From contig NC_013165.1 of assembly GCF_000023885.1 (NCBI RefSeq), forward strand, positions 1,364,001 to 1,428,000: 64,000 nt of DNA, written 5' to 3'. Both the position numbers and the translations under genes were made by a program. Of this stretch, positions 10,506 to 18,680 are shown one piece after another. The DNA comes from Slackia heliotrinireducens DSM 20476 (lineage in GTDB: Bacteria > Actinomycetota > Coriobacteriia > Coriobacteriales > Eggerthellaceae). The notes under the pieces were generated by a model that was given only the letters and a program-made list of their open reading frames with translations, was not told where the DNA came from and searched no databases. The stretch's first letter is position 1. Every line of letters starts with the position of its first letter.

Positions 10506-10533
10506 AAGGCCCGCCTGAGCGGGCCTTCTCTGT
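10506..10533 (+). terminator. Terminator of the mihF-gmk-rpoZ unit
   Basis: A 9-bp perfect stem, AAGGCCCGC with GCGGGCCTT around a CTGA loop, is followed by CTCTGTGT. The T run is weak, but the stem lies 31 bases after the rpoZ stop. Confidence 0.7.
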
Positions 10534-10582
10534 GTCGGGGCCGAAGCAGTGCCTGCGGCACCGACGAGCATAGGAGCATGAC

Positions 10583-11845
10583 ATGACCTCTTACCAGCGC
10601 ATCTGCTTGGTGCATTACCACGAACTCGGCCTGAAGGGCCGCAACCGCAACACCTTCGAGCGCCATTTGATGCGCAATGTGGAGGCGCTGCTCGAACACG
10701 AACCTGTGGAGAAGGTGACCCGCATTTCGGGACGCGTTCTGGTGCTGCTTTCCGCCCAGGCCGACCTTCAGGCGGGTCAGCGCGCGGTGAACATCCTGCG
10801 CAAGGTGCCGGGCGTCGCCCGCGTCAGCTGCGGCTACCGCTGCGAGCGTGAGATGGACCAGATCAACGACGCAGCCCACAAGGCCTTGTCCGAGGTGGAC
10901 GGCTTCTATACCTGGAAAGTGGTGGCCAGGCGCAACCACACCGACTTCCCGATCGACTCCATGGAGCTCAACCGCTTGGTGGGGGCGTACCTGTGCGACC
11001 GGTTCCCCGAGAAAAAGGTCCAGATGAAGGGCGCCGACGTGGAGGTGCACGTCGAGGTGGTGCAGGGCTATGCGTACGTGTACGCGCTCACCATCCCCGG
11101 CATCGGGGGCCTGCCCATCGGCACGGCGGGCAAGGTGGTGTGCCTGCTCAGCTCCGGCATCGACTCGCCGGTTGCTACCTGGCGTATGGCGCGTCGCGGC
11201 GCCACCTGCATCGGCGTCCACTTCTCCGGCCGCCCGCAGACCCAGTCCACATCGGAATACCTGGTGGACGATATCGCGCACGTGTTCGAGGAGTTCGGCG
11301 GCATCGCGCGCATCTTCACCGTTCCCTTCGGCGACCACCAGCGCAAAATTGCGGCTTTGGTGCCGCCGGCGCTGCGAATCATCATCTACCGCCGGTTCAT
11401 GATGCGCGTGGCCGAACGCATCGCCCGTGACGAAGGCGCCAAGGCGCTCGTGACGGGGGAGAGTCTGGGTCAGGTGGCCTCGCAGACGCTGGACAACATC
11501 AACTGTACGAACGCCGTGGTGAAGATGCCTGTGCTGCGGCCGCTCATCGGCAGCGACAAGCTCGAGATCATCGCCGACGCCAAGAAGATCGGCACCTACG
11601 ACATTTCCAGCAGCCCGGCACCGGATTGCTGCACGCTGTTCATGCCGCGCAGCCCCGAGACCCATGCGAAGCTGGCGGATGTGGAGGCGGCCGAGGCGGA
11701 GCTGCCTGTGGACGAGTGGGTGAGCGAGCTCATGTCCAAGGTCGAGTTGCGGGAATACCGCTGCCCGTCGTCCTACGACAGCAACCATCACGGGCGTGCC
11801 GAGGCCAAAGCGGCGGTCGATGATAACGTAACGAAACTGAACTAG
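10583..11845 (+). CDS. thiI: tRNA 4-thiouridine synthase ThiI
   Basis: Transfers sulfur to U8 of tRNA; in many bacteria it also supplies sulfur for thiamin thiazole. 420 residues: ferredoxin-like/THUMP region in the first 165 residues, then the PP-loop ATP pyrophosphatase domain with LSSGIDSP near residue 190. A conserved CC pair (SPAPDCC) is near residue 350. There is no C-terminal rhodanese domain, so the short Gram-positive form must take its sulfur from a separate cysteine desulfurase. It is transcribed separately from rpoZ. Confidence 0.95.
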   Translation: MTSYQRICLVHYHELGLKGRNRNTFERHLMRNVEALLEHEPVEKVTRISGRVLVLLSAQADLQAGQRAVNILRKVPGVARVSCGYRCEREMDQINDAAHKALSEVDGFYTWKVVARRNHTDFPIDSMELNRLVGAYLCDRFPEKKVQMKGADVEVHVEVVQGYAYVYALTIPGIGGLPIGTAGKVVCLLSSGIDSPVATWRMARRGATCIGVHFSGRPQTQSTSEYLVDDIAHVFEEFGGIARIFTVPFGDHQRKIAALVPPALRIIIYRRFMMRVAERIARDEGAKALVTGESLGQVASQTLDNINCTNAVVKMPVLRPLIGSDKLEIIADAKKIGTYDISSSPAPDCCTLFMPRSPETHAKLADVEAAEAELPVDEWVSELMSKVELREYRCPSSYDSNHHGRAEAKAAVDDNVTKLN

Positions 11846-11900
11846 CGTTATCGCCCCAGGAAAAATTTATACGCTGTAGAAAATAAATTGGCATTTTCGC

Positions 11901-11928
11901 TTGTGTATTATCCGTAAGTGAGTATAAT
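11901..11928 (+). promoter_or_regulatory. Promoter of a candidate small RNA
   Basis: TTGTGT (11901-11906) and a perfect TATAAT (11923-11928) are 16 bases apart. The predicted start at about 11935 begins a stem-loop and is followed within 90 bases by a strong terminator. Confidence 0.65.
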
Positions 11929-11934
11929 AAAGCC

Positions 11935-12021
11935 GTGCTCGAAACAACTTCCTTCTCGCAGAGCACTGATATCTCGCTTAGGCCGGAACGTCATCTCCCC
12001 CCGACGTGTCCGGCCCTTTTT
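11935..12021 (+). ncRNA. Candidate small RNA or leader, about 87 nt
   Basis: The segment runs from a consensus-like promoter to an intrinsic terminator. A first stem pairs GTGCTC 11935-11940 with GAGCAC 11961-11966. The terminator pairs GGCCGGA 11981-11987 with TCCGGCC 12009-12015, continues with ACGTC 11988-11992 and GACGT 12003-12007, and ends in CTTTTTCT. No recognised RNA family was matched. It could be a free small RNA or an attenuated leader in front of the tRNA genes, although those have their own promoter. An overlapping short open frame is cut by the terminator and is not credible. Confidence 0.55.
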
Positions 12022-12094
12022 CTGCTCCATCGGGTTGGAGTTTTGAAGAAACTGCGATGGATTGGGCACTTTGAAACTAATTTCGTAATAATGC

Positions 12095-12123
12095 TTGCGC
12101 TATGGGGAAGGTTTGGCTAATAT
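12095..12123 (+). promoter_or_regulatory. Promoter of the tRNA-Val/tRNA-Gly pair
   Basis: TTGCGC (12095-12100), a 17-base spacer and TAATAT (12118-12123). The -10 region continues ACTTCCTCGC, which is identical in the promoter of the second tRNA pair. Confidence 0.7.
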
Positions 12124-12154
12124 ACTTCCTCGCTGGTTCGAAACCAGTGCATGT

Positions 12155-12229
<75 letters not shown>

Positions 12230-12232
12230 CTT

Positions 12233-12308
12233 GCGGACATGGCTCAGCTGGTAGAGCACCACCTTGCCAAGGTGGGGGTCGCGGGTTCGAACCCCGTTGT
12301 CCGCTCCA
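12233..12308 (+). tRNA. tRNA-Gly (anticodon GCC), copy 1
   Basis: Acceptor GCGGACA pairs with TGTCCGC; anticodon stem CCACC/GGTGG encloses TTGCCAA (anticodon GCC); T arm GGGTTCGAACCCC. CCA is encoded. It is identical over 76 bases to the second copy near 14.6 kb. Confidence 0.95.
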
Positions 12309-12317
12309 TAAATTCAC

Positions 12318-12348
12318 AAGGGTCGCCTTCGGGCGGCCCTTGCTTTTT
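12318..12348 (+). terminator. Terminator after the tRNA-Val/Gly pair
   Basis: A 10-bp stem AAGGGTCGCC/GGCGGCCCTT (one G-T pair) with a TTCG tetraloop, followed by GCTTTTT. Confidence 0.88.
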
Positions 12349-12350
12349 GT

Positions 12351-12442
12351 GTCACTAGGGACGTTTCTCTTTGGTGTGCCACTAGGGACGTTTCTCTTTG
12401 GCGCATTTTTGTGTCACCGGGGACACATGGACCCCGGGACCG
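12351..12442. repeat. REP-like repeat block, 27-bp tandem pair
   Basis: CACTAGGGACGTTTCTCTTTGG occurs twice with a period of 27 bases (from 12353 and 12380), followed by GTGTCACCGGGGACAC. The same words are found in the spacers near 3.0, 34.9, 41.2, 43.4 and 45.7 kb. Confidence 0.7.
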
Positions 12443-12635
12443 TCCCATCTTCCCCTTTGCCCCATCTTTCTACCGACACGTTTCCTCCGCCTTTCTTCCA
12501 GCTGGGACATGTGTCTCATTCTCTTCCGCACGCAGAAGTGTCGGTCGCACGGAGCCTATGCCGAAGCAGGCGCATGATAGACTCAAATCGTAGGCAGGCA
12601 GCACTATGAGCGAGTCTAAAAGGAGCGTGGAAGCC

Positions 12636-14372
12636 ATGTTACGCACCTCCGTCATTCCTCCCTGGAAAAACGCCCTAGCTCGTCAGGAGGTGAAGTCTGC
12701 GCCCTGGCGCGCAATGCTCGCGATGCTCGCGTGCATGGTGGCGATAGCGTGCGCGGTTTGTTCGGCGCAGCCGCGCGAGGCCTATGCAGCGTGGGAACAG
12801 AGGACTGACCCGACTATCAACGAGTACATAAAGTCCGGTCTGAACAGCGACGGCACCGTCGATGCATTCGTGGAGATCGACTTCGACGACGTGGGCTACG
12901 CCAACAGCAATTCCGGGCTCGCCGACGCCTACGACCACAGGGCCTTGTATGTGCAGTTCTGCTACCGAAGCGCGGTGAGCTCGCAGGATCCGGAGTATTC
13001 CCAAGAGTACGAGGCAGGGTTCTGCCCCTATTACTATATTCCAGAGTCTCTACTGGGCGGGACCTTCTGGATCGAAATAGAGGACTACAGCTACTCGCGC
13101 ACGTACGTCTCCGAGCCTATAACGGTGAACCCGTCGGGCGATGACGGGGGCAACCTCCGCTGGTCCTTTAGCCCGGCGAGCAGGACGCTCACGATCTCCG
13201 GCGTGGGCGACATGACCGAATTCGAGGGCGAGACCCCTTGGATGGGCATGTACCACGACACCGATGCCGTCGTGATCGAGGACGGCGTCACCTCCATCGG
13301 CGACTATGCGTTCTACGGCTTCGAGGGCCTCAGGCTGGTCGACGTTCCCAAGTCTGTGACGTCGATTGGGACCAGAGCGTTTTGGCTTTGCGGCCACGAC
13401 TTGGTGATCCGCGGCTACGCTGGCACCGAAGCGGCCCACTTCGCGCACGATAGCGGACGGCTCTTCGACTGCGTCGACGGCGACCTTGGTGCGATGACAA
13501 TCGACCTTACCGCAGGCGGCGTTACATATGATTACTCCAGCGCCAAGAAGGCTGCCCCTAACAGTACGTTTTACTCCTTGAGCTGGACCGACTTGAATGG
13601 CGACGAGCTTATCGATTGGAGGCCGTCCGACACCGGCGACGATGACGATGGCTACGACCTGGACAAAGACGGCAATGTCGACGTGACGGAGTCGTGGAAG
13701 GACGCGCGCTACGTGACGTTCAAGAAGGCTCCCGCCTGCAGCTTAGAGGGTTCGGTGACGTACAAGCTCACGCCCGAGCGCAGGTACCTAGCGGCAAGCC
13801 TCAACCCCGAGGGCTACTTCCACAGCGAGCTCACCGTGGTGCTGTCCTACAAGCAGGGCTGGAACAAGGTGGACGGCTCGTGGTACTACATGACCGACGC
13901 CAAGGGCACCAAGGCCAAGGGCTGGAAGGCGATAGGCGGGCGCTGGTACTTCTTCGACAAGTCTTCGGGCGCCATGAGGACCGGCTGGCTGAAGGACGGC
14001 GGCACCTACTACTACCTGGCCCCTGCGAAAACCTCGGCGGGCGACCCGCAAGGCGCCATGCTGAAGGGATGGCAGAAGGTGGGCGGCAAGTGGTACTACC
14101 TCGGCACCGACGGCAAGATGGTGACGGGCTGGAAGACCATCGGCGGCAAGCAGTACTGCTTCAAGCCCTCGGGCGCCATGGCGGCGGGCGAGTGGTACGG
14201 CGGCTGGTGGCTGAGTGGCAGCGGCGCCTGGACCTACCCGTACAAGGGCTCGTGGAAGCAGAGCTCGAAGGGGTGGTGGTTCGGCGACACCAGCGGCTGG
14301 TACGCGAAGAACCAGACGCTGAAGATCAACGACAAGAACTACACCTTCAACTCCGCAGGTTACATGGTATAG
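12636..14372 (+). CDS. Secreted BspA-like protein with C-terminal cell-wall-binding repeats
   Basis: Predicted surface or secreted protein of 578 residues from the ATG at 12636 (AAAGGAGCG upstream); an ATG 30 bases earlier has no ribosome site. A signal peptide with core AMLAMLACMVAIACAVCSA covers about residues 25-45. A BspA-type leucine-rich-repeat segment (AFYGFEGLRLVDVPKSV and related) lies near residues 215-255. About five glucan/choline-binding-type repeats (GWKAIGGRWYFFD, GWQKVGGKWYYLG and others) occupy residues 405 to about 570. The repeats should hold it non-covalently to wall polymers. It is inserted between two tRNA pairs, each followed by its own terminator. Ligand unknown. Confidence 0.88.
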   Translation: MLRTSVIPPWKNALARQEVKSAPWRAMLAMLACMVAIACAVCSAQPREAYAAWEQRTDPTINEYIKSGLNSDGTVDAFVEIDFDDVGYANSNSGLADAYDHRALYVQFCYRSAVSSQDPEYSQEYEAGFCPYYYIPESLLGGTFWIEIEDYSYSRTYVSEPITVNPSGDDGGNLRWSFSPASRTLTISGVGDMTEFEGETPWMGMYHDTDAVVIEDGVTSIGDYAFYGFEGLRLVDVPKSVTSIGTRAFWLCGHDLVIRGYAGTEAAHFAHDSGRLFDCVDGDLGAMTIDLTAGGVTYDYSSAKKAAPNSTFYSLSWTDLNGDELIDWRPSDTGDDDDGYDLDKDGNVDVTESWKDARYVTFKKAPACSLEGSVTYKLTPERRYLAASLNPEGYFHSELTVVLSYKQGWNKVDGSWYYMTDAKGTKAKGWKAIGGRWYFFDKSSGAMRTGWLKDGGTYYYLAPAKTSAGDPQGAMLKGWQKVGGKWYYLGTDGKMVTGWKTIGGKQYCFKPSGAMAAGEWYGGWWLSGSGAWTYPYKGSWKQSSKGWWFGDTSGWYAKNQTLKINDKNYTFNSAGYMV

Positions 14373-14453
14373 CGACGATGGCTTGGCCGTTGGCTTTGGC
14401 CCAAGGCGTTATGTGTCGATGGGAAACTGATTCTTGAATTTTCAGGGGAGGGC

Positions 14454-14482
14454 TTGCATCGACGCGTTCGGTTCTGTAATAT
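14454..14482 (+). promoter_or_regulatory. Promoter of the tRNA-Cys/tRNA-Gly pair
   Basis: TTGCAT (14454-14459), a 17-base spacer and TAATAT (14477-14482), then ACTTCCTCGC exactly as in the promoter of the Val/Gly pair. Confidence 0.7.
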
Positions 14483-14495
14483 ACTTCCTCGCGCT

Positions 14496-14569
14496 GGCGA
14501 GATGGCCAAGTGGTAAGGCAGGGGCCTGCAAAGCCCTCATCACCGGTTCGAATCCGGTTCTCGCCTCCA
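14496..14569 (+). tRNA. tRNA-Cys (anticodon GCA)
   Basis: Acceptor GGCGAGA pairs with TCTCGCC; anticodon arm GGGGC-CTGCAAA-GCCCT gives anticodon GCA with one G-T closing pair; T arm CCGGTTCGAATCCGG. CCA is encoded. Confidence 0.95.
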
Positions 14570-14573
14570 GCAT

Positions 14574-14649
14574 GCGGACATGGCTCAGCTGGTAGAGCAC
14601 CACCTTGCCAAGGTGGGGGTCGCGGGTTCGAACCCCGTTGTCCGCTCCA
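14574..14649 (+). tRNA. tRNA-Gly (anticodon GCC), copy 2
   Basis: Identical over its full 76 bases, including CCA, to the copy at 12.2 kb. The two copies flank the wall-binding protein gene together with their partner tRNAs. Confidence 0.95.
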
Positions 14650-14661
14650 TTAACGTTACGT

Positions 14662-14685
14662 GAGGGCCGCCTTCGGGCGGCCCTC
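14662..14685 (+). terminator. Terminator after the tRNA-Cys/Gly pair
   Basis: A 10-bp perfect stem GAGGGCCGCC/GGCGGCCCTC around TTCG. It is closely related to the hairpin after the first tRNA pair, but its T run is poor (GCTGTTG). Confidence 0.7.
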
Positions 14686-14741
14686 GCTGTTGATGCTGCA
14701 AGCCCAAACCCGCTATGCACGAAAAATGACCCCAGCAAAAC

Positions 14742-14767
14742 AAAAAGAGCCGCTCGTAGAGCGGCTC
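14742..14767 (-). terminator. Terminator of the minus-strand membrane-anchored protein gene
   Basis: Read on the minus strand, GAGCCGCTC/GAGCGGCTC forms a 9-bp stem with a short loop and is followed by TTTTTGTTTTG. Confidence 0.85.
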
Positions 14768-14786
14768 AGAGGGTTTGGGGAGGGTT

Positions 14787-15569
14787 CTAGTCGGTAATGT
14801 GCAGGCCGACGTAGGAGGCGTTCTCGGGCATGCCGGAGATGTCGTAGATCGACGACATGGGACAGGAGCTGATGGTCCAGGTGAACGTGCCGGCGTCGGT
14901 GTACAGGGTGCCGGTCTGGTAGTTGTTGCCTACGCTGTCGACGCCTTCTTCATCAACGGTCACGTTCTCGTTGTCGGTCCAGCCCAGGGCATCCTTGGTG
15001 GAGCCCACGGCGGATTCCTGGTCCTGCGAATTCAAATCCACGAACCGCAGGCGGATATCGGTGCCTTCTTCGGTAACCGAGCGGGTCAGCTGGTAGTAGC
15101 CCGGCAGATAGAACGACGCGGTCACGGCGTCCATGGTGTTGATGCCGGAATCCATGATCTCCTTGGCCTCGGCGGCGTCCGCGTCGGAGGGGAGCTTCAC
15201 AATCTTCAGGCCTTCTTGCTCGGTCGAGTAGTCGATGTAGGGAATGCCCGCCTCGTCAAGCGACGCTTTGAAGGTTTCGTCGTCCATGGCCGTGAACGCG
15301 GCCACATCGGGAAGCTCGAGCGACGCCTCGCGGGTGAGGTTGCCTTGGATTTCTTCCGCCACGTGCTCGCTGTGGTGCAGGATGTAATCGGACGCCTGCA
15401 AGAACACCTTGCCGCCCATGAAAAGCGCAACAACCGCAACAATCAAGGCGAAAATCTTCACATAAATGGGAATCTTGAAGTCCTTCAGAAGGGCGGAGCC
15501 GTCCATATAGCGAACGGTCTGGCCCTCCTCGGCCGGCGCAAGCGTGTGAAACTGCGTATGATTTGGCAT
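14787..15569 (-). CDS. Membrane-anchored extracytoplasmic protein of unknown function
   Basis: 260 residues from an ATG preceded by GAGGAGACGG; a longer in-frame start has no ribosome site. One hydrophobic segment (IYVKIFALIVAVVALFMGG, near residues 34-52) follows a basic cytosolic tail of about 33 residues, and the rest is a hydrophilic acidic domain, so a type II membrane topology with an external domain is likely. Not recognised as a named family. A TATAAT in the reverse direction at about 15602-15607 could be its promoter, divergent from the terC riboswitch. Confidence 0.75.
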   Translation of the reverse strand: MPNHTQFHTLAPAEEGQTVRYMDGSALLKDFKIPIYVKIFALIVAVVALFMGGKVFLQASDYILHHSEHVAEEIQGNLTREASLELPDVAAFTAMDDETFKASLDEAGIPYIDYSTEQEGLKIVKLPSDADAAEAKEIMDSGINTMDAVTASFYLPGYYQLTRSVTEEGTDIRLRFVDLNSQDQESAVGSTKDALGWTDNENVTVDEEGVDSVGNNYQTGTLYTDAGTFTWTISSCPMSSIYDISGMPENASYVGLHITD

Positions 15570-15651
15570 TCCGTCTCCTCTGTGATGAAAGTTAGCCGAT
15601 TCATTATAACAAAGCGCAACGCACATGATGATGTGGTAGCATCATCAGAAC

Positions 15652-15780
15652 CTTGGGGGAGTAGTTGGCACCTATCCCGGTGTGGCACGTCAACAATCTC
15701 GGCGCAAGCCTGGCGTGTCTTAAACGACGAGACCTGCGGTGCATTGGTAGAAGTGCATCTGGTCCCAGTCGTGGCCGATT
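15652..15780 (+). promoter_or_regulatory. Mn2+-sensing riboswitch (yybP-ykoY type) before terC
   Basis: The leader contains the conserved blocks of the yybP-ykoY class in order: GGGGGAGTAG at 15656-15665, CACGTCAACA and CTCGGCGCAAGCCTGG around 15686-15713, and CGAGACCTGCGG near 15728-15739. These form the two Mn2+-binding loops in known members. The terC start lies about 65 bases after the last block. The class is well known upstream of TerC-family and Mn2+ exporter genes. Confidence 0.88.
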
Positions 15781-15804
15781 GCGCGTGGAAAGGAAAGGTG
15801 CCTA

Positions 15805-16707
15805 ATGGATTTATCAATCTTCACCACCCCGGAGGCTTGGATCAGCCTCGTGACGCTCATCTTCCTGGAGATTATCTTGGGCGTCGACAACATCGTATTC
15901 ATCGTCATCACCACCGACCGCCTGCCCGTTAACAAGCAGCACATCGGCCGTAAGCTCGGCCTTGCCGGCGCGTTCATCATGCGCTCGCTGTTTTTGTGCT
16001 TCGCGTCGTTTTTGGTGCATCTGGTCGACCCGTTGTTCTCGATCGACCTTGGGTTCTATGCGCACGGGTTCAGCATCCGCGACCTGGTGCTGTTCGCTGG
16101 CGGCGTGTACCTCATTTATAAGGGCGTTTCCGAAATGCGCTCGATGTTCACGCTGAACGACCTGGTGCCTGGAGAGGTGGCCGACCCCGACAACCTCACC
16201 CGCAAGATCAGCCTGCCGCAGGCCATCGCCACCATCATGGTCATGGATATCGTGTTCTCCATCGATTCGGTCATCACCGCGGTTGGCATGGCGAATCACC
16301 TCATCATCATGATTCTTGCGGTCATGTTGGCCATCATCCTCATGATGGTCTTCATCGACACTATCTCGAAATTCATCAACAGCAACCCGGCCATTAAGCT
16401 GTTGGCCCTGAGCTTCATCGTCATGATCGGCATCCTGCTGACTCTGGACGGCCTGGGCATCAACTCCGGCATCGAGGTGCTGGACATGCACATGGAGAAG
16501 CTGATGGTCTACTTCGCCATGGTGTTCTCGATCTTTACCACCATGCTGGGCATCAGCTACCGCCGCAAGGCCGTGGGCTACCTGAAGGAAGAGCACCCCG
16601 AGTTGATGTACGTTCCCGCCGACGACGATTCGGACGAGGACGGCGGCCAGCTTCACATCAAGGACGTGAAGCCGGAGCAGGCTGCGGTTTCGGGAGGAAC
16701 CCAGTAA
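15805..16707 (+). CDS. TerC family integral membrane protein
   Basis: Membrane protein of the TerC/Alx/YkoY family, associated with manganese export or metalation of secreted proteins. 300 residues with about seven to nine membrane helices. Characteristic acidic membrane motifs are present: LEIILGVDNIVF near residues 21-32 and MDIVFSIDSVITAVG near 149-163. The C-terminal 30 residues are acidic and cytosolic. GGAAAGGTG precedes the ATG. The Mn2+ riboswitch upstream supports a role in manganese homeostasis. Confidence 0.93.
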   Translation: MDLSIFTTPEAWISLVTLIFLEIILGVDNIVFIVITTDRLPVNKQHIGRKLGLAGAFIMRSLFLCFASFLVHLVDPLFSIDLGFYAHGFSIRDLVLFAGGVYLIYKGVSEMRSMFTLNDLVPGEVADPDNLTRKISLPQAIATIMVMDIVFSIDSVITAVGMANHLIIMILAVMLAIILMMVFIDTISKFINSNPAIKLLALSFIVMIGILLTLDGLGINSGIEVLDMHMEKLMVYFAMVFSIFTTMLGISYRRKAVGYLKEEHPELMYVPADDDSDEDGGQLHIKDVKPEQAAVSGGTQ

Positions 16708-16900
16708 AGGCTTTTCGGCTCGGCGTGCAACGCGTCATTCGAAGGCGGCGTCAGGTTTCGGCCTGCGCCGCCTTTTTTTGCAGCGAGGTGGCGAGCTGCG
16801 ACCTGCGGTTGGAGCGTAGTCGGGGCCCCATCGTGAGTTGGGCCTTAATTGAAGCACGATTGGGGGCTGGTTGTGCCGTAAATCGTGCTCGACCGCCCGT

Positions 16901-17120
16901 CGTGCAACGAGATTCCGAAATTCTGTGCACTTAACGGGATAATCGGTAAATCAGAGGGTCCGATGAGGCATGTCGGAGGAGTGTATGCTGGTTTGGGGCC
17001 AAAGATAAGCCACATAACGATATAAAGTGTGGCGTAATGAGTACGACATTGTTTTCTCGAAGGCGCTGTAGTTACCGATTATCCCCTTAAGTGCACACGA
17101 AAATGATTTCTCGTTGCACG
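16901..17120. mobile_element. 220-bp MITE-like element with 49-bp terminal inverted repeats
   Basis: The ends are imperfect inverted repeats of 49 bases. The inner 25 bases (16925-16949 and 17072-17096, starting GTGCACTTAA) match with one mismatch and the outer 12 (CGTGCAACGAGA) match exactly. The centre has no credible open frame but contains a smaller dyad GCCACA/TGTGGC around TATAAA. It lies between the convergent terC and lipid kinase genes. No clear target-site duplication is visible. A long bidirectional terminator or protein-binding dyad is the alternative. Confidence 0.6.
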
Positions 17121-17162
17121 AAGCCGCGGAACGACCGTTTGAAACGGGAAATCGCCTGCTGG

Positions 17163-18068
17163 CTACGAGAACAGGGCGCGGGTGTCGTCGTCGACTACGA
17201 TGCAGGCGGCTCCGGGCAGGATGCGCGCGGTCACCGGCGAGGTTACGTCCAACGGTTCGCCGTCGTATTCCAAGCTCAGCGGTGGGTCGGTGACCACCTT
17301 GATCTGGCGTCCCGAGTAGATTTCCATGGCGTCGGTGCGGCCAGGGTAACTGCCATCGCGGTCGCGCATGGCAGCGAATACGACCGGCAGCAGCTCCACG
17401 GCGTATTTCGCCTTGAGGACGACGACATCGAGCTTGCCGTCGCGGGGCTGGTTGTTGTGGGTGAGCGAAAGGTCGAACTGGATTTTCGAGAAGTTGACGA
17501 AGATCACGCCGATGCCGTCAGTGTTGATGACCTTGCCGTCGATGTCCAGCTTGATGTCGGCGTGCTGCGGCTCGAGGTTTGCGCCCGCGGCCAGGAAGTA
17601 TGCCAGCTCGCCGAAGACCTCCTTGCCGGCCTCGGCCATCTGCATGATGGAAGCGTCGTATCCGATGCCCGACATGATGGAGAAGCCGAAGGTGCCTGCC
17701 GAGGTCTCGAGCTCGGCCAGGTCGAAGTCCAGCGTCTGCCCGTTTCGGGCCAGTTGCGCCAGGGCATGGGTCTCGGTGGGCTGCTCCAGGTTGAGCGTGA
17801 GCAGGTTGGCGGTCCCGGCGGGGAAGGGCAGGACGGGCGTGTCGGTGTTGCGGAGCCGATGGAGCACCGTGGTGACGGTACCGTCGCCGCCGGATGCGAC
17901 CACCAGGTCGAACGACTCGGCGTCGTCCAACATGTGCTCGATGCGCGTGTGGCCGTCGGTGGTGCGCATGACCACCTCGTCGCCGTCGCGGTTGAACGCC
18001 CGCACGAAGTCGTAAATGGTGCCTTCGTTGTGGCCCGAAGAAATATTGTTGATGACGAGGATCCTCAT
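17163..18068 (-). CDS. Diacylglycerol kinase family lipid kinase
   Basis: Soluble or peripheral lipid kinase of the DagK/YegS family that phosphorylates diacylglycerol or a related lipid. 301 residues from the ATG preceded by CAGGAGCGG; upstream in-frame codons extend into sequence rich in Pro and Cys without a ribosome site. The nucleotide-binding motif SGGDGT is near residues 64-69 and PFPAGTANL near 89-97 is the family's PxGTxND-like loop, here TAN. A C-terminal beta-sandwich with DGKLDVVVLK follows. Confidence 0.9.
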   Translation of the reverse strand: MRILVINNISSGHNEGTIYDFVRAFNRDGDEVVMRTTDGHTRIEHMLDDAESFDLVVASGGDGTVTTVLHRLRNTDTPVLPFPAGTANLLTLNLEQPTETHALAQLARNGQTLDFDLAELETSAGTFGFSIMSGIGYDASIMQMAEAGKEVFGELAYFLAAGANLEPQHADIKLDIDGKVINTDGIGVIFVNFSKIQFDLSLTHNNQPRDGKLDVVVLKAKYAVELLPVVFAAMRDRDGSYPGRTDAMEIYSGRQIKVVTDPPLSLEYDGEPLDVTSPVTARILPGAACIVVDDDTRALFS

Positions 18069-18680
18069 GTCCGCTCCTGCCCTTTTTGCGATACATGTCC
18101 ATGGTAGGCCTGCAGGCGCCTCGGGTGCAATGAACGAATGCGTAACGAACGGATGCGGCGCGGGGCATGAGGGCGTTGTGGAGCAGCGGGCGATAGTCTG
18201 GCGTCGCGACGGGCATGCGGCGACGCAGCAGGCGAGGGATTGGTGAGGCGGCGGGATCAACTGCGGCCAGGACGGCCGTTTGGGATGATGCACGGCGGGC
18301 AAGGCGCTTTAGGACGGTTGCGAATTTATAACAAACCGCGATAAGTTAGACTAGCCTTTTGGGTGCAAATATGGCAGGATACAGCTATCAAAAGCCGCCT
18401 AAGACAACAACGCTCGAACGGCGGAAGGGGGTTCAAGCGGGCCGTATGGCGTTTCCGCAAGAAATTTGCGAAGTTGATGAAACAGCATGCGTGCTCCGAT
18501 TAAAACGTGTCGGCGGTCCGACGTGCAACGCGCGGGCAGCGGATGCGAAAACCCCCGACTGGGCGGTGGCGAAACCGCCATCGGCCGCAACGTTGCCTTC
18601 TGCACCGGTGCGTCTTGCCGGTGAAGCATAGGAAAGAATGAACGAATTCGTGCCGACCAATCCGAATAGGGGGATTAACA
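18069..18680. other. Spacer with no supported gene
   Basis: Between the divergent lipid kinase and rubrerythrin genes. A hairpin GGCGGT/ACCGCC lies near 18562-18579. A 90-codon open frame in the second half lacks a ribosome site, and its composition gives no family resemblance. A plausible but weak promoter (TTGCGA near 18315 with an A/T-rich stretch after it) is present. Nothing else is recognised. Confidence 0.4.

Noticed and set aside
11935-12120. A 61-codon open frame starting within the small RNA
   Set aside because: A strong intrinsic terminator ends transcription in the middle of it, and no ribosome site precedes it.
16840-16900. Extension of the 220-bp inverted-repeat element further left
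   Set aside because: A separate small dyad (GCACGATT/AATCGTGC) is present, but it has no counterpart beyond 17120, so it was not included in the element.
18359-18631. A 90-codon open frame before rubrerythrin
   Set aside because: No ribosome site, no recognisable domain, and composition typical of random high-GC sequence.
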